DNA from: Amycolatopsis sp. EV170708-02-1
Lineage (GTDB): Bacteria > Actinomycetota > Actinomycetes > Mycobacteriales > Pseudonocardiaceae
DNA: 64,000 nucleotides
Direction: 5' to 3'
Assembly: GCF_022479115.1 (NCBI RefSeq)
Contig: NZ_CP092497.1
Location: forward strand, 1,054,001 to 1,118,000
Below are positions 32,936-41,341 of this stretch, in pieces (the stretch's first letter is position 1; each line of letters begins with the position of its first letter). The translations under genes were made by a program, and so were the position numbers. The notes below the pieces were generated by a model that made no database searches, had not been told where the DNA came from, and saw only the letters and a list, made by a program, of their open reading frames with translations.

Positions 32936-34134
32936 CGGCCACCTCCCAGCAGCGGCCCGAGGATCCCGCCGAGCACGCCGCCCAGCGCGTCCCCTTGGGC
33001 AGCCGGAGGCGCTTGCGGGAGATCACCGGGCAACGGCAACACCGGCGGGGCCGCACCGTTGTTGAACGGGATCGCCCCGGGCGTGCCGGTGCCCTGGGTG
33101 CCCGGCAGCTGGATGATCGGTTGCGACGAGTTGTTCATGTTCTCCAGGAACGTGTCCAGCTTCAGATCGATCTTGGCCTCGACGTTCGCGTAGTCGCCCT
33201 TGATCACGTTGCCCGCGTAGTCCGGGAACGGATACGTGAGCAGGATCCGCAGCGCCGTCGGCAGGTCCTGGCCCGCCTCGGTCAGCTTCTTCAGCGTGGG
33301 CTGCAACGCGCGCAGGTTCGCGACCAGCTTGTCCTTGCTCGCGTTGATCGTCTCGGTCGCGACCCCGGACAGCGTGTTCAGCGACTGCAGCATGCCGACG
33401 AGCTGATCCCGCTGCTCGGTCACGACCTTGAGCCCCGGCGAGAGGTTGTCGAGCGCGTTCGTGATGTTCTGTGTCTGGCCGACCAGGGTCTTGGACAGTT
33501 TGTCGAGACCGTCGATCGCACGCAGGATCTCGCCCTTGTGCCCGTCGAGTTCCGTGGCGAGCTTGTCCACTTGGGACAGCAGGGAGCGGACCTCGGCCTC
33601 GTTGCCGGTGAGCGCCTCGTTGAGCTCGTGGCTGATCTTCTGGATCTGCTCGACGCCGCCGCCGTTGAGCAGCAGGGAAAGCGCGCCGAGGACCTCTTCG
33701 ACCTCGGGGTTGCGGTTCGTGCGGTCCAGCGGGATCTTCGCGCCCTCGGCGAGCGCTCCCTCGGGCTTCTCCGGGGCGTGCAGATCGACGAACTTCTCTC
33801 CGAGCAGGCTCGACTGCCGCAGCTCGGCACGCGCGTTCGCGGGCAGCGCGATGTCGCCGTTGACGACCATGCTCACCCATGCCGAACGGGTGTCCGGCGC
33901 GAGATCGATCTTCTCGACGCGGCCGACCGGGACGTCGTTGACCTTCACGCTCGCCTGCGGCACGAGGTCCAGGACGTCGGAAAACTGCGCGGAGAGCCGG
34001 TACGGGTGATCGCCGAGATCCGCGCCACCCGGCAACGGAGTGTTGTACAGCCCCGAAAAACCGCCGTCACTGCAGCCGGCGAGCACGAGGACGCCCGCCA
34101 TCACTCCCGCGATCTTCTGCCGTTGCCGCCTCAT
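32932..34134 (-). CDS. lprN: Mce family lipoprotein, MceE-type (LprN-like)
   Basis: A 400-residue protein whose N-terminus is a lipoprotein signal, KIAGVMAGVLVLAGC with lipobox L-A-G-C, as expected for the E subunit of every mce operon. The MCE domain follows (YRLSAQFSDVLDLVPQASVKVNDVPVGRVEKIDL), then a helical stalk (LDKLSKTLVGQTQNITNALDNLSPG) and a C-terminal Pro/Gly-rich tail. ATG 34134 overlaps the mce4D stop by 4 bp. The E subunit anchors the Mce needle by its lipid. Confidence 0.93.
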   Translation of the reverse strand: MRRQRQKIAGVMAGVLVLAGCSDGGFSGLYNTPLPGGADLGDHPYRLSAQFSDVLDLVPQASVKVNDVPVGRVEKIDLAPDTRSAWVSMVVNGDIALPANARAELRQSSLLGEKFVDLHAPEKPEGALAEGAKIPLDRTNRNPEVEEVLGALSLLLNGGGVEQIQKISHELNEALTGNEAEVRSLLSQVDKLATELDGHKGEILRAIDGLDKLSKTLVGQTQNITNALDNLSPGLKVVTEQRDQLVGMLQSLNTLSGVATETINASKDKLVANLRALQPTLKKLTEAGQDLPTALRILLTYPFPDYAGNVIKGDYANVEAKIDLKLDTFLENMNNSSQPIIQLPGTQGTGTPGAIPFNNGAAPPVLPLPGDLPQAPPAAQGDALGGVLGGILGPLLGGGR

Positions 34135-35312
34135 TTCGGGATCCCCTTGGTCATGACGTCGACGAGCGGGAGCGGCAGCGGCGGCAGTTCGCCACTCTGC
34201 AGCGAGGCCAGGACCTGCGGGACCGACGGGAGCTTCAGCGTGCCGTCGAGGACGGGCGCGAGCTGCTTGCAGATGTTGCCCAGCGCGTCCGGGATCGGTT
34301 TCGGCGTGCTGGCGCTGATCAGGCGGCAGACGGTCAGGATCGGCGGGTGGGTCAGCTCGTTCAGGTTGTCGCGCACCGCGATCGTGCCGGACGCGGCGTC
34401 GTAGGAGTTGATGAAGTTGGTCGCCCCGGTCGGCGCGATGTCGATCACCTCGGCGAGCGAGGCCCGCTGGTCCACGAGCACCTTCGTCAGCCCGGCCAGC
34501 TTGTCCACATTGGACGAGAGCAGGTCCTTGTTCTCCGCGACGAACTTCTCGACGTCGCCCATCGCCGTCGCCAGGGAGCTCAGCGCGCCGCCCACGTCCG
34601 CGGAGTCCGCGGCCAAGAACCCGCTCACGTCCGCCGCCCGGCGGTAGAACTCGTTGAGCTGCTTGTCGCTTTCGGCCAGCGCGCCGGTGAAGGAGTTCAG
34701 GTTCTGCACGGTGGTGAACAGGTCGCCTTTGGAGCTGTCCAGGGTCTTGGCCAGTTCGGACAGCCGCGTCACCGTGGTGTTGAGGTTCTTCCCGTTGCCG
34801 GCGAGGTTCGCCGCCGCGGTGTCGAGCACGTCGGAGAGCGCGCCGTTCTTGTTGGCGCCGTTGGGGCCGAGGCTGGTCGAGAGCTTGTCGAGGCTCGTGT
34901 AGAGGTCGTCGAGTTCGGCGGGTGTCGCGGTCTTCTCCTTGGCGATCACCGTGTCCGTCGCCATTTCGGGGCCGCTTTCGTAAGCCGGGGTCAGCTGGAC
35001 GTAGCGGTCGCTGACCAGGCTCGGCGCTACGACGACGGCGCCCGCGTCGGCCGGGATCGGGGTGTCGCCGTCGATCCGCATGTCGACCCGGACCGCCTCG
35101 CCCTGCGGGGTCACGCCGGTGATCTCCCCGACCTTCACCCCGAGCACCCGGACCGACGAACCCGCGTAGAGCCCGACGGTCTTGCCGAAGTAGGCGCTGA
35201 TCCTGGTCCCGCCCGGTTCCTTGAACACCAGCCACAGCCCGGCGGTCAGGAGCAGCACGAGGACGCAGGCGAACGCCACCCAGTTGTACAGCGTGCGGGT
35301 CCGGGTGCTCAT
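34131..35312 (-). CDS. mce4D: Mce family protein, MceD-type
   Basis: A 393-residue Mce subunit. It has an N-terminal membrane helix (WVAFACVLVLLLTAGLWLVF), MCE domain (RISAYFGKTVGLYAGSSVRVLGVKVGEITGVTPQG) and a long helical stalk (LYTSLDKLSTSLGPNGANKNGAL through LAGLTKVLVDQRASLAEV). The start at ATG 35312 overlaps the mce4C stop (ATGA). Confidence 0.92.
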   Translation of the reverse strand: MSTRTRTLYNWVAFACVLVLLLTAGLWLVFKEPGGTRISAYFGKTVGLYAGSSVRVLGVKVGEITGVTPQGEAVRVDMRIDGDTPIPADAGAVVVAPSLVSDRYVQLTPAYESGPEMATDTVIAKEKTATPAELDDLYTSLDKLSTSLGPNGANKNGALSDVLDTAAANLAGNGKNLNTTVTRLSELAKTLDSSKGDLFTTVQNLNSFTGALAESDKQLNEFYRRAADVSGFLAADSADVGGALSSLATAMGDVEKFVAENKDLLSSNVDKLAGLTKVLVDQRASLAEVIDIAPTGATNFINSYDAASGTIAVRDNLNELTHPPILTVCRLISASTPKPIPDALGNICKQLAPVLDGTLKLPSVPQVLASLQSGELPPLPLPLVDVMTKGIPK

Positions 35313-36340
35313 CGTCCGCCCACCCCCTGGTTCGGCGCAGCGATCGGCGGGGTGCAGCCCTCCGGGTTCACCTGGAACGCGCCCGCGATGATCGTCGGCG
35401 GCAGCAGGCCGCACAGATAGCCCTCGAACCAGCGTCCGTTGCCGGTCGCGTTGGCCCCGACGCGGGCGAACGGCGCCATCAGCGCGAGGCTGCGGCTGAG
35501 GTTGTCCTGGTTGCGCTGCAGGATGTCGGTGACCTTGCCGAGTTTCTCCAGTGTCGGCTTCAGCTGTTGCCGGTTGTCGGCGACGAGACCGGACAGCTGC
35601 GCGGAAACCTGTTGCGTGCCCTTGAGCAAGGTGCTGATCGCGTCCTTCCGGTTCTGCAGTTCGGCGAGCAGGAGGTTGCCGTCGTCGAGGATCCGTTTCA
35701 GCTGCGCGTTGCGATCGGACAGCGTCTTGGACACCTTGCTCGTGTTGGCCAGCAACGTCTTCAGCTCACCGTCGCGGGAGGACACCGTCTTGGACAGGGA
35801 GGAAAGCCCGCCGAGGGCGTCCTTGAGGTACTGCGGGCTGTCCTTGAGCGCGTCGGAGAGGACGGTGAAACTCGTCGCCAGCTGCGCGGTGTCGATGTCG
35901 CCGACCGTGCCCGAAAGCTCCTGGAACGCGTCCTGCAGCTCGAACGGTGTCCGCGTGCGGTCGAGCCCGATGGTGGTGTTCGGGTCCTGGTTCCCCTTGC
36001 CTTTCGGGGTGAGCGCGAGGAACTTCTCGCCCAGCAGCGTCTTGATCTCGATCGACGCGGCGGTCGCGTCGCCGACCCGGACGTCCTTGACGCGGAACTT
36101 CACAAGCACCTTCTTGCCCGCCAGTTCCACCGAGCTGACCTGCCCGACCTTGACCCCGGCGACCTGGACCTCGTTGTCCGGCGCCAGCCCGGCCGACTCG
36201 CCGAAGTACGCCGAGTACGTCGTCCCGCTGCCGAACAACGGGATCCGGTCGGAGAAGTAGGTCGTCGCCGTGATCAGCACGATCAGGATCAGCGTCACGC
36301 CGCCGACCACGGCCTGGTTGCGTTCCTTGAGCGGCTTCAC
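35309..36340 (-). CDS. mce4C: Mce family protein, MceC-type
   Basis: A 343-residue Mce subunit starting at GTG 36340, overlapping the mce4B stop (GTGA). It has a membrane helix (QAVVGGVTLILIVLITATTYF), MCE domain (YSAYFGESAGLAPDNEVQVAGVKVGQVSSVEL), helical stalk and a short C-terminal part with two Cys (GYLCGLLPPTIIAGAFQVNPEGC) typical of MceB and MceC proteins. Confidence 0.92.
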   Translation of the reverse strand: MKPLKERNQAVVGGVTLILIVLITATTYFSDRIPLFGSGTTYSAYFGESAGLAPDNEVQVAGVKVGQVSSVELAGKKVLVKFRVKDVRVGDATAASIEIKTLLGEKFLALTPKGKGNQDPNTTIGLDRTRTPFELQDAFQELSGTVGDIDTAQLATSFTVLSDALKDSPQYLKDALGGLSSLSKTVSSRDGELKTLLANTSKVSKTLSDRNAQLKRILDDGNLLLAELQNRKDAISTLLKGTQQVSAQLSGLVADNRQQLKPTLEKLGKVTDILQRNQDNLSRSLALMAPFARVGANATGNGRWFEGYLCGLLPPTIIAGAFQVNPEGCTPPIAAPNQGVGGR

Positions 36341-37374
36341 GGCCCGCACCTCTCCGGTCGCTGCGTGCCGGGCAGCGGCGTGATCGGCAGTTCGATGTCG
36401 AGCGACTTGATGCCGATGCTGCCGGAGATCCCGCACAGGTAGTAGTTGAACCAGCTGCCGTAGCTCAGCGTCCTGGTGAACTTCTGCAGGTTGCCCGGCA
36501 GCACCTGCAGGAGATGGTCGAGCAGCTGTTCCGAATCGCCGAGGTTCTGCGACAGCGCGCCGAGCTGCGCGACGTCGTCCTTGATCGCGGGCCGCGCGTC
36601 GGCGAGCAGGCCGGTCGTGGCGACGGTGAGGTCGCCGAGTGCCTTGACCGCCTCCCCGATCGGCTGCCGCTGCTCGGAAAGCCCCGTGACCAGCCGCTGG
36701 GTCTGATCGATCAGCTCGCCCAGCTGCGGCGAGCGTTGCTCGACCGTGCCCAGCACGGTGTTGAGGTTCGCGATGACCTCACCGATGATCTTGTCCTTGC
36801 CCGCGATGGCCGACGTGACCGACGCGGTGTGCGCGAGCAGGCTGGTGATCGTGCCGCCCTCGCCCTGGAAGACCTGGATGATCTCGTAGGACAGTTTGTT
36901 GACGTCCTCGGGGTTCAGCGCGCGGAAGAGCGGCTTGAACCCGTTGAAGAGCACCGTCAGGTTCAGCGCCGGCTTGGTGCGCTCGGGCGGGATGACCCCG
37001 CCGCGGGGCAACGACTTCTCGTCCCCGATATCCGTGCCGAGCGAGAGATACCGCTGCCCGACGAGGTTGCGGTACTTGATGGTCGCGGTCACCGACGCGG
37101 GCAGCCGGTGCGAGGTCTGGACGTCGAAATGGACCTGGGCGAAATTCCGCTCGCCCTCCTCGACCTCGATCTTGCCGACCTGGCCGACCTTCACGCCGAC
37201 GATGCGGACGTCGTCGCCCTCCTTCAGGCCGGACGCGTCGGTGAACTTGGCCGTGTAGCCCGAGGTCTCGCCGAAGTTGGTGTTCGCGATGGTGGCGCCG
37301 AGGATCGCGGTGAGCAGCACCGTGACGACCGCGAAGACGAGGATCTTGACCAGATCCGGGACGAAGGACCTCAT
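36337..37374 (-). CDS. mce4B: Mce family protein, MceB-type
   Basis: A 345-residue Mce subunit. ATG 37374 (M-R-S-F-V-P) is chosen at the membrane helix (LVKILVFAVVTVLLTAILGATIA). The MCE domain (YTAKFTDASGLKEGDDVRIVGVKVGQVGKIEV) and stalk follow, with the conserved tail LSYGSWFNYYLCGISG. The 130 bp before this start contain the repeat at 37396-37478, so this is the one junction in the mce unit without coupling. Confidence 0.92.
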   Translation of the reverse strand: MRSFVPDLVKILVFAVVTVLLTAILGATIANTNFGETSGYTAKFTDASGLKEGDDVRIVGVKVGQVGKIEVEEGERNFAQVHFDVQTSHRLPASVTATIKYRNLVGQRYLSLGTDIGDEKSLPRGGVIPPERTKPALNLTVLFNGFKPLFRALNPEDVNKLSYEIIQVFQGEGGTITSLLAHTASVTSAIAGKDKIIGEVIANLNTVLGTVEQRSPQLGELIDQTQRLVTGLSEQRQPIGEAVKALGDLTVATTGLLADARPAIKDDVAQLGALSQNLGDSEQLLDHLLQVLPGNLQKFTRTLSYGSWFNYYLCGISGSIGIKSLDIELPITPLPGTQRPERCGP

Positions 37375-37395
37375 CGGGTGCCCCTCCCTTCCCGG

Positions 37396-37478
37396 GGGCT
37401 GAAGGACGCTTTCACCGCATGCGACGTGGTGAAAGCTCCCTTCACCGCGTGGCATGCGGTGAAGGACGCTTTCAGCCC
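37396..37478. repeat. Palindromic element inside the mce operon (family D)
   Basis: GGGCTGAAGGACGCTTTCAC plus CGCATGC at the left is mirrored by GCATGCGGTGAAGGACGCTT plus TCAGCCC at the right. Pairing is complete except for a central block, where GGACGCT is repeated directly instead of inverted. A third GTGAAAG...CTTTCAC-like segment lies between the arms. The left part resembles sequence at 4314-4340 upstream of the thioesterase. It separates mce4A from mce4B. Confidence 0.7.
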
Positions 37479-37504
37479 GGCCCGGCCCGAGCTCGGCTGA
37501 GTCC

Positions 37505-38839
37505 TCATCGCAGCTCCACCTCCGCCCCGCGGTACAGCGGCCCCACCAGCAGGCTGCCCCAGTTCGGCACCTGGTCCGGCGGCGTGCCCATGGCCGGCGA
37601 CACGAGCAGATCGATCAGCCGCTGCTCGTCCGGCGAGTTCACCACCGAACCACCCGCACCCCCGCCCGCGGGAATGGTCCCGTCCGAAGGCAGGGTGCCG
37701 TCGGGGTCGCGCGGCGGCGCGGGCTTCGACGATCCGTCGTCGATGGCGCCGTCCGGCGGATACTGGGGCCAGCGGCCCGGCGGCGGGAGCTCCGGATAGC
37801 ACCGCGGCCCGCGTTTGTCGTTGTACTTCGGCTCGTCGACCCCGGGCAGGTACTTGCCCCGGCTCGGCGTGAACTCGATCGTCACCCGGCTGACCTCGGG
37901 ATGCGCGGTGCCCTTGCCGAACGCGAGTTCCGCGCGCGGCACCGATCCGGCGAGCTGTTTGAGCAGGCACGGGTACTCCGGCGCGTATTTCGCGAGGACG
38001 TCCAAAGTGGGCTGCAGGTTCGTGGTGAGGCGGATCAGGTTGTCCTGGTTCACTTTCAGGAAGCTCGTCAGGTCGATCGACGCCGCCGTCACCGTCGAGT
38101 AGACGTCGGCGAGGCCGCGCTGGCTCTCCACCAGGGTCTTGCTCGTGGTGGTCAGATCCGAGAGCGCGGCCAGCAGATCCGGCGCGGCCTTGTCGTAGAT
38201 CTTGGCGGCGTCGGCGACTCCGGTGATGTCGGCCTTGAGGTCGGGCAGCGACGGGTTCACCTTGCCGAGGTAGTCCGAAAGCCCCGCCATCGTCGCGCCG
38301 AGCTGTTTGCCCTGACCGTCCAAAGCGGACGCGACGGCGTTGAGCGTGCTGGCCATCTTCTCCGGCTGGACGGCCTGCAGCAACGGCATCACGTTGCCGA
38401 GCACGGTTTCCAGCTCGATCGCGCTGCTGCTGCGGTCCTGCGGGATCACGTCGCCCTCGGCGATGTGGCGCTCGGGTTTCTCGGGGATCTGCAAGGCGAC
38501 GTACCGCTCGCCGAACAGCGTCTTCGGCAGCAGCCGCGCGGACACGTTCGACGGGATGACCGGCGTCTTGTCCGGCTGCAGCGCCAGATCCATCGTCGCG
38601 CGATCCCCGTGGGCCTGGATCGACCGCACCTCGCCGACGACCATCCCGCGCACCTTGACGTCCGCGCCCGCCCGCATCTGGTTGCCGATGCGGTCGGTCT
38701 CCAGTTTCACCAGCGTCACCGACGTGAAGGCCTTCTGGTAGAAGGCGATGGTGGTGACGAAGAACAGCACGACCACCACGAGGAAGATCAGGCCCAGCAC
38801 CTGGTGCCGGAGCCGCTGCAGCAGAATCCTCCTGTTCAC
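37505..38839 (-). CDS. mce4A: Mce family protein, MceA-type
   Basis: A 444-residue Mce subunit starting at GTG 38839, overlapping the yrbE4B stop (GTGA). It has a membrane helix (VLGLIFLVVVVLFFVTTIAF), MCE domain (VTLVKLETDRIGNQMRAGADVKVRGMVVGEVRSIQA), stalk, and an unusually long Pro/Gly/Asp-rich C-terminal region from about residue 340. The A subunit is the first needle protein in all mce operons. Confidence 0.92.
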   Translation of the reverse strand: MNRRILLQRLRHQVLGLIFLVVVVLFFVTTIAFYQKAFTSVTLVKLETDRIGNQMRAGADVKVRGMVVGEVRSIQAHGDRATMDLALQPDKTPVIPSNVSARLLPKTLFGERYVALQIPEKPERHIAEGDVIPQDRSSSAIELETVLGNVMPLLQAVQPEKMASTLNAVASALDGQGKQLGATMAGLSDYLGKVNPSLPDLKADITGVADAAKIYDKAAPDLLAALSDLTTTSKTLVESQRGLADVYSTVTAASIDLTSFLKVNQDNLIRLTTNLQPTLDVLAKYAPEYPCLLKQLAGSVPRAELAFGKGTAHPEVSRVTIEFTPSRGKYLPGVDEPKYNDKRGPRCYPELPPPGRWPQYPPDGAIDDGSSKPAPPRDPDGTLPSDGTIPAGGGAGGSVVNSPDEQRLIDLLVSPAMGTPPDQVPNWGSLLVGPLYRGAEVELR

Positions 38840-39684
38840 CCGGAAATCCTCACTGTCGTGGTGGCGCCCCAGATCGCGAGGCTCAGGAAGAAGTCGAGCA
38901 CCGAGATCAGCACGATCGACGTCCGCACCGCGCGGCCGACCGCGACACCGACCCCGGCGGGCCCACCGCTGGCGGTATAGCCGTAGTAGCAATGCGACAG
39001 GATGACCAGCACGCTGAAGATGATCACCTTGAGGAACGACCAGAGCACGTCCTCGGGTGGCAGGAACAGCGTGAAGTAGTGGTCGTAGGTGCCCGCGGAC
39101 TGGCCGTAGAGCCAGATGGTGATCTGCCGCGAGGCGAGATAGGACGAGAGCAGGCCGACGGCGTAGAGCGGGATGACCGCGGTGACACCGGCGATCACCC
39201 GCGTCGTCACCAGGTACGGCATGCTCGGCACACCCATCACTTCGAGCGCGTCGATCTCCTCGGAGATCTTCATCGCGCCCAGTTGCGCGGTGAACCCGCA
39301 GCCGACGGTGGCCGAAAGCGCGAGCCCGGCCGAAAGCGGCGCCACCTCGCGGGTGTTGAAGTAGGCCGAGATGAACCCGGTGAGCGCGGCGGTGCCGAGC
39401 TGGTTCAGCGCCGAATACCCCTGCAGGCCGACGATGAGACCGGTGAACAGCGTCATCCCGATCATCACGCCGAGCGTCCCGCCGATCACCGCGAGCGCGC
39501 CGGTGCCGAAGCTGACTTCGGTCAGCAGGCGGAAGATCTCCCGGCCGTAGCGCCGGATCGTGCGCGGGGTCCAGGCCAGCGCGCGGAAGTAGAACGACAG
39601 CTGGCCGCCGAAGCCTTCCAGCATCGCACCGGGACGCGCGATGATCTCGAGCGTCCGGTCGGAGACAGCGGGTTCGCCTGCCAT
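38836..39684 (-). CDS. yrbE4B: YrbE/MlaE-family permease B
   Basis: A 282-residue integral membrane protein of the MlaE family, with about six hydrophobic segments and the conserved loop EEIDALEVMGVPSMPYLVTTRV. With YrbE4A it forms the inner membrane permease of the Mce transporter, energised by an MceG-type ATPase encoded elsewhere. ATG 39684 lies one base after the yrbE4A stop. Confidence 0.93.
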   Translation of the reverse strand: MAGEPAVSDRTLEIIARPGAMLEGFGGQLSFYFRALAWTPRTIRRYGREIFRLLTEVSFGTGALAVIGGTLGVMIGMTLFTGLIVGLQGYSALNQLGTAALTGFISAYFNTREVAPLSAGLALSATVGCGFTAQLGAMKISEEIDALEVMGVPSMPYLVTTRVIAGVTAVIPLYAVGLLSSYLASRQITIWLYGQSAGTYDHYFTLFLPPEDVLWSFLKVIIFSVLVILSHCYYGYTASGGPAGVGVAVGRAVRTSIVLISVLDFFLSLAIWGATTTVRISG

Positions 39685-39685
39685 G

Positions 39686-40471
39686 TCACATCGCCTTCGG
39701 CGGCACGATCCGCAGGTAGATCGCCGTCAGCACGACATTGATCAGGAACAGCAGCAGGAACGTGATGACCACGGCCTGGTTCACCGCGTCGCCGACGCCC
39801 TTCGGCCCGCCCGCCGGGTTCAGCCCGCGGAACGCCGCGACCACCCCGGCGACGAAACCGTAGAGGAGCGCCTTGATCTCGCTGATCCACAGATCCGGCA
39901 CCTGCGCGAGCGCGTTGAAGCTCGCGAGGTACGCGCCCGGGGTGCCGCCCTGCATGACGACGTTGAAGAAGTAGCCGCCGAGCACGCCGACGACGCTGAC
40001 CAAACCGTTCAGCAGCACCGAAACCACGATCGCGGCGAGGACGCGGGGCACGATCAGGCGCTGGATCGGGTTGACCCCGAGTACCTCCATCGCGTCGATC
40101 TCTTCGCGGATCTTGCGGGCGCCGATGTCGGCACAGACGGCGCTGCCGCCGGCGCCGGCCACCAGCAGCGCGGTGATCAGCGGGCTCGCCTGCTGGACGA
40201 TCGCGAGGGCGCTGGCGGCGCCGGTGAACGACTGCGCGCCGATCTGCTGCGTCAGCGAGCCCAGCTGCAGGGCGATGACCGCGCCGAACGGGATCGCCAC
40301 GAGTGCCGTCGGCAGGATGGTGACACTGGCGAAGAACCAGCACTGCTGGATCCATTCGCGGAACTGGAACGGGCGTTTGAAGATCGCGCGCAGGACTTCC
40401 CACGACAGCGTCGCCAGCCTGCCGACCTGTGTGAGCGCACCCGTACCGGGGACGGACACCGTCGCTCCCAC
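39686..40471 (-). CDS. yrbE4A: YrbE/MlaE-family permease A
   Basis: A 261-residue MlaE-family permease with the signature REEIDAMEVLGVNPIQRLIVPRVLA, preceded by GAGGSAVCADIGARKI. GTG 40471 is the start, with GGGAGG about 5 bases upstream. It is 91 bp downstream of the first SDR gene, a gap that could hold a promoter, though the whole run may be one operon. Confidence 0.93.
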   Translation of the reverse strand: MGATVSVPGTGALTQVGRLATLSWEVLRAIFKRPFQFREWIQQCWFFASVTILPTALVAIPFGAVIALQLGSLTQQIGAQSFTGAASALAIVQQASPLITALLVAGAGGSAVCADIGARKIREEIDAMEVLGVNPIQRLIVPRVLAAIVVSVLLNGLVSVVGVLGGYFFNVVMQGGTPGAYLASFNALAQVPDLWISEIKALLYGFVAGVVAAFRGLNPAGGPKGVGDAVNQAVVITFLLLFLINVVLTAIYLRIVPPKAM

Positions 40472-40562
40472 AGAACCTCCCAGTCGCCTGCCCCGAGTCT
40501 TACTCCACCTGTCAACGCCCCATTGCGTTAGCGGTGTTCACTTTGCTCTCGGCACCTCCGCG

Positions 40563-41324
40563 TCAGAACTTGAGAGCGTGCGTCGCGGTCGCGCCGCCGT
40601 CGGCGACGAACTCCGCGCCCGTGCTGTACGAACTTTCGTCACTGGCCAGGAACAACACGAGTTTCGCGATGTCCTCCGGCTGCCCGACGCGGCCGAGGGC
40701 GACCTTCTTGCCCACCCACGACATGTCGACTTTCTGCCCGCCCGCGGCGGCGGCGACCATCGGGGTGTCGATCGCGCCGGGGTGGACCGAATTGACCCGG
40801 ATGTTCTTCGCGCCGAGTTCGAGCGCGGCGACCTTCGTCATCCCGCGGATCGCGAACTTGCTCGCGGTGTAGGCGACGAGGAACGGCATCCCGGCGAGCC
40901 CCTCCACTGAGGACACGTTGACGATGGAGCCGCCTCCGGCCCCGGTCATCGGTTCAACGACCGAACGCATCCCGAGAAACGCCCCGATCTGGTTGACCCG
41001 GATGACGCGTTCGTAGTCGGCGAGCGTGGTCTTGCCCAGTTCCGAGAAGTGCAGGATGCCCGCGTTGTTCACCAGCACGGTCGGCGGGCCGAACTCCGCG
41101 CGGGTGCGCTCGATCGCGGCGTCCCATTCGGCCTCGTCACCGACGTCGAGGTGCTGGTAGACGGCCGATTCGCCGAGTTCCGTGGCGAGCTTCTTGCCGT
41201 CGAGGTCGTTGATGTCGGCGATCACCACGCGCGCGCCCTCGGCGACGAACAGCCGCGCGGCCGCCTCGCCCTGCCCGCGGGCGCCGCCGGTGATCAGCGC
41301 TACCTTGCCGTCGAGCCTGCCCAT
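40563..41324 (-). CDS. Short-chain dehydrogenase, 3-alpha/20-beta-hydroxysteroid dehydrogenase-like
   Basis: A 253-residue classical SDR: TGGARGQGEAAARLF (TGxxxGxG cofactor site), LVNNAGILHFSELG, and the catalytic Ser and Y-x3-K in NVSSVEG...YTASKFA. Opening residues GRLDGKVALITGGARGQG resemble Streptomyces 20-beta-hydroxysteroid dehydrogenase, which suits a steroid locus. It follows the Hsd4A-like gene by 17 bp with GGAGG upstream. M. tuberculosis has only one SDR at this place, so this is an added gene. Confidence 0.88.
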   Translation of the reverse strand: MGRLDGKVALITGGARGQGEAAARLFVAEGARVVIADINDLDGKKLATELGESAVYQHLDVGDEAEWDAAIERTRAEFGPPTVLVNNAGILHFSELGKTTLADYERVIRVNQIGAFLGMRSVVEPMTGAGGGSIVNVSSVEGLAGMPFLVAYTASKFAIRGMTKVAALELGAKNIRVNSVHPGAIDTPMVAAAAGGQKVDMSWVGKKVALGRVGQPEDIAKLVLFLASDESSYSTGAEFVADGGATATHALKF

Positions 41325-41341
41325 CGTCTATCTCCTCCGGT

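Noticed and set aside
32490..34512. Palindromic TTGTCCA...TTGGACA words in mce4F, mce4E and mce4D
   Set aside because: They encode the recurring S-N-(L/V)-D-K-L segments of the Mce helical stalks, so protein repetition explains them better than operators.
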